Assembly (NCBI GenBank): GCA_026745465.1
Contig: JACYXH010000820.1
Location: forward strand, 1 to 64,000
DNA: 64,000 nucleotides
Direction of reading: 5' to 3'
Origin: Lota lota
Lineage: Eukaryota > Chordata > Actinopteri > Gadiformes > Lotidae
The notes under the pieces are model-generated. The model worked only from the letters and a program-made list of their open reading frames with translations, was not told where the DNA came from and searched no databases. The position numbers and the translations under genes were made by a program. This document shows, one piece after another, positions 58,571 through 64,000 of this stretch (the stretch's first letter is position 1; the number at the start of each line of letters is the position of its first letter).

Positions 58571-58993
58571 TGACCAAGCATGGTATGAGAGCTATGTCAA
58601 GAATGTCAAGTTGTTGACATTCTTCCTGATTCCTGCGGCATCAGGAAATCATTTCTGAACAACCTCTTTGCTCCTTGACCTGGAAGATCTGGTGCCTGCT
58701 CTGAAATAAAACTACTCAAGTACTGAGTAACTGTTGAGTAACGTCTGACAAGACAACAATCAGACAGACAAAAATACAAAATAATCATCTTTAGGCAAAT
58801 TATAGTTCATCCAATCAATAAAATAAATTAAAACGAATTACAAAATAGCTTCAATTAAAATAATTCAGGTAAATTCAAGTACTTAATTTCTTTTTATAAA
58901 AATAAAAATAAGCACAAGTAACACAAATTTCCAAACCTTTATACTTTTTTTTTACCAGGCAGAACTAGAACGAGGCAGCCCATAAACTCTCAT

Positions 58994-58998
<5 letters not shown>
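58569..58998. other. Gene-free spacer with small hairpins
   Basis: Contains gaatgtcaa/ttgacattc and ttcctgat/atcaggaa inverted pairs near 58,600-58,650, then AT-rich sequence. No gene seen. Confidence 0.5.

Positions 58999-59024
<26 letters not shown>
58999..59024. repeat. (GT)13 microsatellite
   Basis: Thirteen GT units in otherwise unremarkable AT-rich sequence. Confidence 0.95.
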
Positions 59025-61891
59025 CTCCACAGTGACAGAACAACAGAAGGAAACACACACACATTTCATAGCAGGCATGCTGAACAGAAAACTAATATAA
59101 AACTATACTAAAATAATCAATAGGTGTTGATTAGGCCTACTCAGTACCTTTGTATTGCATGGCAAGCAACAGCCCTTTTTCTGTGTGCCTAGAAATTAAT
59201 ACTCTGATCTGGGATTAGGCCACACTGCACATCTCACTGAGCAGAGGAAAAGAGCAGCAGTACACATCAACTAAAAAGCACCAGTCCATAATAGATGGCC
59301 AAATAAAACAATATTGCAGGCCTAGTATCCCAGAACACAAATTAAGCTGAATGCATGTTCTCTAAAAGGCATCAGAGGAGAGTGATGTAGTTGTAGATGG
59401 GGCATTATGTTTACTTCCAGTTCCAATATCTAACAAGAAAAGTGAAAAGAAAAGGATAGTGTTGGAGGAGGGGTTAACCGAAATATAAACTAAATGTAGG
59501 CGTAATAAATAAAGTAAGTAAAGGCTACATACTGATAAACGTCCGGGAGTTTCTGTGTGTTTGTCTTGAAATGTCAGGGAGCTCATATGTGGTTAAGTTA
59601 GCTAAACATTACAAACGTTCGCTAACAAACTGTAGATGTAATGTAGCGTGACGCAACCTTTAGCCTACACGGCAGTAAATGTAACTTCTAAGTCAACAGT
59701 TACAACATGTTTCAAGCAACACTGCTTTAGAAGAAATCGAAGAAGTTTTATTCAAATAGGTTGAATTAGAATTAATACTCCTACTACACTCCCAAATGCA
59801 CCTTTAATAACTTAACCCTTTTAACTACATTACGATTAAGAAGCTTTACAACTGATCTGAAACTGAGTCAATCAAAACTATCTGAACAAAAAATTTGAAG
59901 CCAAGGATAGTAATTGCCTCATGATTACCAAAATGCTTGTGTTAAAAAGTGAAGAACGGTGCCAAATAATGAAGATAAATCATGCATAAACCTCAACACA
60001 TACTCGATTCCAATGCGATTAGCACTATTCACAAAATCAATGTAAAGATAGAGAACTACGACCATGGGGGCCATGGAAGGCTCCCTTAAGGCCCACGATA
60101 ACATCAAACTACCTGGAGTAGGCTCCTTCCTGCTTTTATAGCCCATCAATATTTCATTAAAGCAACAGTAACTCTATCACCTAGTCATGGAAGGGCTTTT
60201 CTGGGGCTTTTCTGGTCTAAATGACACGTACCTGATATATTTGTGTAGGCTACAGGATTGCTGGTTGCACTGCGCAGCCAGCAACCAGCAAACTGCGCAA
60301 CCAGCAAACTGACACACTGTGTGTGTCAGTGTGTGTGTATGTTCATCCCTGTGCTCTCAACATTTCAAAGCTGCCATAATATGCCATTTTGTATACAGTT
60401 CTTCAGGGTAAGCCTACTGTCTCTGTCTCTCAAGCGCTGAATCAATTACAATACAGGTGACTGGAATTACATCTTATTAAACTGATTTCTGTATATACAA
60501 CAAAGTGATTATGGAATGATACTTTGCTAACTGGATATCTCTAAACATGTGATGATGGTAAGGTTGACACTAGATCCGGAATTCATTCACTGAGTCTCCT
60601 TACTTCAGCAGCAAGGCTGATTCAGAGCTTCATTTCTGAAAGCCTTATTCCTCAGGGCTTCTGGAGATGGTCAAGATGCCGAGCAGTATTTATTTGACAG
60701 AACAAAAAGCTGGCCTAATTAGATCGAGCAGATGCTCTCTGGCACAGCTGTACCGGATATACCCCACTAGACCTCAATCACTATAAACTGTCTGGCTGCC
60801 GGCTGGATTGTCTCCGCTCACTTTGTTCGGACAGTTGATAAGAAGGAACAATATTATTATAGTACTCAGTAACATTACTTGTAGGCCTTGTAGGCCTATG
60901 TCAAATAATTAGGTCAAACTTGTTTGCGTCAGTTTTATCAGCATGTAGCATGCAGAGCACATGTAAACGCACATTTTATTTTAGATTAAAAGGGTTTGTT
61001 TCAGAAAACCAAATATTTTACTCCATCCCGTCTCCACAGCCGGGCCAGCAGTTGCCAGTACACCACCTGACCAGGTGTATTTGGCATCTGCGTGAGATGT
61101 AGTTGGAGAAGTGTGTCCCGTGCCCCAAGGAGTGGTGAATTTCACATGGCCCTGAGCATTGGCCCGCTATGGCTGCAGGCCTTTAAGAAGCTTTGACAAG
61201 ACCCGGGCGCAGTAGGAGGCCAAACAAAGGGGTCATGGTGGATTCCATAAAGCTAGCAACAATAATTGTTGTCAGCAACTGCGTGGAATTAGTATAGCAT
61301 GGAAGATTAAAAAAAAGAAAACTCTAAATCTATCTTGAAACTGAGTTTGAAGAGACGTCACTCAACAATTGACTGACGTCGTGAAAAGCGGGAAGAAGGA
61401 CGTGCAGGAAATTAAAGAGACGTAATAAGCCTAAACTTATACTTCAGTCGGTTAATATGTGTTTAGTGGTGGTGGTTTTATATGTGTTTAGTGGTGGTGT
61501 ACAAACCGTATGACCGTTAAATATAAACCATTAAATATTGTGGATTTCATTGTGGAAAGGCCCACCTGATACCTGTCTTTAGTCTAGGAGCCATGAACTC
61601 TGTAAAGAAGGTTGAAAGAGGGAACCTTTCAACGAATCGAAAGGCTCAAACACAGGGCGTCCCATCTCCCAGAACTCACTGATTATGTCAGATAATGATG
61701 GACAATTACATAATAACCTTATTTATCGTGGACATTTTCTAAGGAAGGGCCTGCTTCAAATCAAATTTCCTTGTAAAGTGCGAACGCACACTGCAATCGA
61801 GGGATTCCGAGGGAGTTAGGAGACGGGGGAATCCGAGCACACACACCCACGCTTATGCAAGCCCACTCACGCTAACACACCCACTCACCCA

Positions 61892-61895
<4 letters not shown>
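59025..61895. other. Long gene-free spacer
   Basis: Nearly 2.9 kb with only short chance frames. Small features: ccagcaaactgcgcaa-type short tandem words and a gtgtgt/cacac patch at 60,270-60,340, and a 20-odd-bp direct duplication (tatgtgtttagtggtggtg) near 61,455-61,500. The stretch at about 60,580-60,830 is less simple in composition and contains cctaattaga, a homeodomain-core-like word. It could be conserved non-coding DNA, but nothing in the sequence alone proves it. Confidence 0.5.

Positions 61896-61957
<62 letters not shown>
61896..61957. repeat. (CA)n microsatellite
   Basis: About 31 AC units following a degenerate cccac/ctcac-rich lead-in from 61,840. Confidence 0.97.
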
Positions 61958-61960
<3 letters not shown>

Positions 61961-62359
61961 GTCAAGACAAATAAGACAAATAAGAAAAATCTTATGTTGG
62001 TAGTCTTGCACTTCTATCACAATGCTTTCTTAAATAGTTTGAACAGCAAACCCTTAGTAAAATCATTGATTTTGTAGGTTTACATAAAACCACATTGTTT
62101 TTACATTTTTATTTTCAAAAGCAATAGCATTTTCAAATACAATTACCAGCATATGAAAATTTGTTTTAATGCTAAGTTTTAAGAGTTCAGTCTTACCTTT
62201 GTTACACTCAACAGCAAGGAGAAGGTCCACCAGTGTCTTCATCCATGCTATCCAATGTCTCGTCCCCAACTGAGCTGTAGAGCAGAAGATGGTTGAATAT
62301 GAATATTGCCCCTCCTCTGGTATAAATGAGGCAGCAGTGTTCAGTGTGCTGTGTATATG
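61958..62359. other. Gene-free spacer
   Basis: AT-rich, with no gene or repeat recognised apart from the bordering simple repeats. Confidence 0.5.
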
Positions 62360-62384
62360 GCTCTCTCTCTCTATTTCTCCCTCG

Positions 62385-62426
<42 letters not shown>

Positions 62427-62439
62427 GTCTCTGTCTCTG
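62360..62439. repeat. (CT)n and (TCTGTC)n simple repeat
   Basis: Pyrimidine-rich tract: CT units broken by atttctccctcgcc, then about 17 CT units, then gtctct repeats. It gives arginine/glutamate-rich artefact frames on the minus strand. Confidence 0.95.
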
Positions 62440-62724
62440 TGGCATGAGGGGGGCGTGGCTTGGTGTTGGCTGCAAACAAGGGGGCGGGGCAGCACAATTG
62501 CGGGGACAAATGCAGTTGTGGTTGGTGGGCTTAATGAAGTAAACTACTACACATACTCATGTTTGTTGTGCTCTCCCCCACAGTGAGACTGGGACTGGTG
62601 AACTGGACTGCCATCAGAGCCAAGCAATATTGTGGTGTGTATATATATGTGTGTGTGTTGTAGACAGAACATTAGTACTGACAACTGTTTGGCACTCGGT
62701 GTTGGCCGAATAAAAGACCGTTTT
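62440..62724 (+). other. Probable LTR/leader region of the edge Ty3/Gypsy element
   Basis: Contains aataaaagaccg (near 62,709) shortly before ctcacaga, the usual downstream part of an LTR, directly ahead of Gag-like sequence. The LTR start is not clear, and no partner LTR is inside the window. Confidence 0.4.
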
Positions 62725-64000
62725 CATACCTCACACATTCTCCGCTCACAGAGTCGCCGCTCACCCAGGTGCTGCAATTGATAACACAAACCCAGGAGAG
62801 CCAGACCCAGGCTCAGAACTGGAAGACGCAGGCCATGCTGGATCTGGCTGCTCACCACGCAGAGGAGAGGACCGTGTTGCGCGACCTCCTCCGGCGGACT
62901 GCTGGACAAAGTCCCAGCAAAGCGGACAGCGCTGACTGGGGCACATGCACTCCCCGGCCGCTTCACATCGTTCTCCCAAAGATGGGAGTGGGGATGACAT
63001 ACAGGCATTCCTGGAGGTGTTTGAGGGGACGGCAGAGGCATGTGGGTGGCCCCAGGTCCAGTGGGGAGTGCAGCTTCTCCTCCTGTTGGAGGCTTTGATG
63101 AAGGCGCACGCCCTGCCGGCGGCCACCCACCTGTCCTAGGCTTGCACTGCTGGATCACCTGGGGCTCACACCGGCGGTCTACCTTTCACCTACGATCACC
63201 AGTTGCTGGAGGCCGTAGGTTGGTGGCTGCTCCCGGGGAAATGTACCAGCCAGCAAGTGGTCGAGCAGGTCAGGTTGGAGCTGTTCCTTCGGGGGCTCCC
63301 GTCATCCACAGCAGAATGGGTGATCTACCACTAGCCTGCCACCCTCACTGCAGCGAAAACACTGACAGAGGACCACCTCTCACTTTCCCCGCAATCCTGG
63401 AGAGAGAGAGAGAGAGAGAGGGAGGGCCAAGCCGGCCTTCAGCGCACCACCCCCCCCCCCCCCCCCCCCCTCCCCCCACATGCATCCCATATGCTCCCAT
63501 TTCCTTGACCCCACACTTATCCTCCAGGATACACTCAGCCCGTACTGGACCCATTCTCCGCCTCTGTGCCAGCGAACCCATGAGCAGCTCCTCAACCGCT
63601 GGGACAGGAGAAGCATATTCAGTAGGTTAGTGACAGAAGGGGGAATGCATACACGACAGGTAGCGATGTGTGTGGTTCTCAGTGGTGATGCAAGCTCTCC
63701 AGAGGACAGTGAGGGGGAAGGCCATCAGGAGGATACTCTGTTGGTACCGGTATTTACACTGGTAGATGATGTTTCCCTCGAACAGTCCTGCGATGATACA
63801 CTGCGTTTTGTCTTCGACCGTGTCGTTTCCACCGACAGCCAGAAGGTGTCACCAGAGACTGCGCTAATGCATCCGTATTTTTCAGTGATGAGGGACAGGT
63901 AATATAGAGTGAGTCACGACACTCCCGTCAGGGGAAGAAGTGAGCCAGTTGCTCATTCCAAAAAGCTGTTGGGAAATGGTTTCCCAGGCGGCTTATCATA
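62725..64000 (+). mobile_element. Ty3/Gypsy retrotransposon, 5' part, runs off the window
   Basis: Plus-strand fossil. The Gag-like segment (62.77-63.35 kb) reads LTQVLQLITQTQESQTQAQN and, further on, FLEVFEGTAEACGWPQVQWG, the common fish Gypsy Gag pattern. From about 63.66 kb the text changes to the region just before integrase (RFVFDRVV, HPYFSVMRDR), so protease, RT and RNase H are missing between them. A (GA)n tract (63399-63420) and a 21-C run (63450-63470) sit at the join. Broken, with several breaks; old. Confidence 0.75.
63399..63470. repeat. (GA)n followed by poly-C run
   Basis: About eleven GA units, a short unique stretch, then 21 consecutive C. It lies at the internal deletion join of the Ty3/Gypsy remnant and may mark where unrelated sequence was joined. 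Confidence 0.9.

Noticed and set aside
62063-62509. Glu/Arg-rich protein around 62.2-62.5 kb
   Set aside because: Translation of the (CT)n tract with short flanks; no domain.
1-64000. tRNA, rRNA or snRNA genes
   Set aside because: No segment with A/B boxes plus a cloverleaf, and no ribosomal or snRNA signatures, was recognised by eye.

Overview
The window looks like teleost fish genomic DNA. The evidence is an intron-bearing muscarinic receptor gene of the teleost type, a repeat load typical of fish (mag-like and other Ty3/Gypsy elements, a Gmr1-like element, DIRS, Harbinger, hAT) and many long CA/GT microsatellites. I cannot name the species. There is one confident host gene; the rest is satellite, transposable elements and gene-poor spacer.

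Layout. 1-32,907 is one continuous satellite array with a monomer of about 196 bp (about 168 monomers). It is open at the left edge of the window. It is organised into several different higher-order repeats: 1,759 bp x3, 2,509 bp x2, about 980 bp x2-3, a block repeated at 2,149 bp, and 4,322/4,323 bp x2. Monomers become irregular towards the right border. 32,940-37,890 is bounded by two diverged inverted sequence arms. It holds an unclassified AT-rich segment with a 138-codon reading frame I do not recognise, and is interrupted by a Ty3/Gypsy fragment. 37,895-42,687 is a young mag-like Ty3/Gypsy element on the minus strand with two LTRs and a 5-bp target duplication.

43,150-44,105 is a broken PIF/Harbinger transposase. 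It abuts a Gmr1-like element (44,106-47,404, minus strand) in which integrase precedes reverse transcriptase and the Gag is SCAN-like. A DIRS-like element follows (47,640-50,513), cut by an internally deleted hAT (50,514-51,150), next to a 2.1-kb near-perfect fold-back palindrome (51,167-53,304). This is a nested graveyard of mobile DNA.

56,056-57,961 (minus strand) is a muscarinic acetylcholine receptor of the M2 type in three coding exons (472 residues). It sits in a microsatellite-rich, gene-poor neighbourhood. At the right edge a plus-strand Ty3/Gypsy element starts and runs out of the window.

Nothing here forms an operon or pathway. The receptor is the only gene with a clear cellular role: acetylcholine sensing with Gi/o coupling. 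The most unusual structures are the multi-scale satellite, the fold-back palindrome and the unclassified segment at 32.9-37.9 kb.
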